DNA of 64,000 bases from contig JAPWDM010000008.1 of assembly GCA_035578155.1 (NCBI GenBank), positions 7,433,847-7,497,846 of the forward strand, written 5' to 3'. This stretch comes from Brachynemurus nebulosus. Taxonomy: Eukaryota; Arthropoda; Insecta; Neuroptera; Myrmeleontidae. Shown here one piece after another: positions 63,591 to 64,000 of the stretch. A program made the translations under genes and the position numbers. How positions within the stretch are numbered: the first letter of the stretch is position 1; the number at the start of each line of letters is the position of its first letter. Under the pieces are notes generated by a model, which saw only the letters and a list, made by a program, of their open reading frames with translations, did not search any database and was not told where the DNA came from.

Positions 63591-64000
63591 AGTGTGGCCA
63601 CAGTGGTGGGTGTTCATTGTTACATCACTAGTAGCAGGTACATGCACATGGTTGTTCTAGTCATATATGTATGTATTATAACTATATGGCCAATCCCTAT
63701 AAGAGGCAGTGGTTCCGATGAAGTGAGACGGATAGACATCGGGTAGAGGCATTTCAGTTGTTTTGCGCAGATGCATCAATTAGTGTTTACCGTGTTTACT
63801 GTTCAGATTGGTTCATATTAAGCGGGTTCTACACGATACTACGAACGTTCCTTCCAACGTTCGATCGAACGTTTGAGACAATTAAGTTCGATAGTTGATG
63901 CGACGAATGTATCTGCTACACGGTGAATCGAATGTTTGATCCAATACGAATGATGATGTGTTGGTACTCAGTGGACGACGCTGTTATCTGTCTGATGTTA
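63591..64000. other. Right edge of window; start of a MITE-like repeat
   Basis: No gene. From about 63822 (AGCGGGTTCTACACGATACT, with ACGTTC, AACGTTCGATCG and CGAATG repeats) the sequence looks like the left part of a TIR element running out of the window; a similar TACACGATCAG tip is at 9453. Confidence 0.35.

Overview
The window looks like arthropod, most probably insect, nuclear DNA. It is very AT-rich, its genes are intron-split with GT/AG splice sites, and it is packed with eukaryotic DNA transposons, MITEs, a LINE and Penelope-like remnants. No bacterial gene organisation is visible. I cannot name the species from sequence alone.

The backbone is a tandem cluster of seven C2H2 zinc-finger paralogues, all on the minus strand. 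Each complete copy has two coding exons. Exon A (45-95 codons) is acidic/charged, begins MEKFEIK-like and ends at a phase-0 GT donor. Exon Z opens with E-W-x-E-S, carries one more acidic segment and then 6 to 17 fingers. Exon pairs (A + Z): gene 1, 2725-3009 + 61-843; gene 2, 10041-10322 + 8238-8975; gene 3, 29324-29608 + 21454-23040; gene 5, 38987-39250 + 36216-36878; gene 6, 48411-48545 + 44052-45443; gene 7, 62745-62969 + 55485-56141. Gene 4 (30727-31251) has lost exon A, stops early and is probably a pseudogene. Several exons (Z2, A6, Z4) are easy to miss because they are short or contain no early start codon.

Almost everything else is transposon-derived, and the paralogous copies act as built-in empty-site controls. 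Intergenic gene 1-2 holds two tandem 1.34-kb TIR elements and a mariner relic. Intergenic gene 2-3 holds a nested stack: a GCATC-rich MITE, hit by a hAT-type MITE and a 6-kb LINE, the LINE hit in turn by two more MITEs. Intron 3 holds a Tigger-type MITE, a hAT-type element with a perfect 8-bp target duplication and a TA-flanked element containing a near-perfect hairpin. The gene 4 remnant carries a tRNA-like insertion. Intron 6 has a three-level nest. A 4.3-kb TIR element fills most of intergenic gene 6-7. Intron 7 hosts a pogo/Tigger transposon with a nearly intact 734-codon transposase, plus a THAP-domain relic.

The most unusual signals are: (1) a 20-residue repeat in exon A carrying a psi-K-x-E (SUMO-consensus-like) motif, with copy number varying among paralogues; (2) inverted-repeat arms just inside both ends of the long A-Z intron in most paralogues; (3) a Tc1/mariner-like MITE carrying seven perfect three-unit heat-shock-element motifs, present twice; (4) a 420-bp, five-finger unit triplicated in gene 3; (5) a hairpin plus tRNA-like insertion with a 13-bp target duplication and a paralogous empty site. 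Functional meaning of all five is inference.
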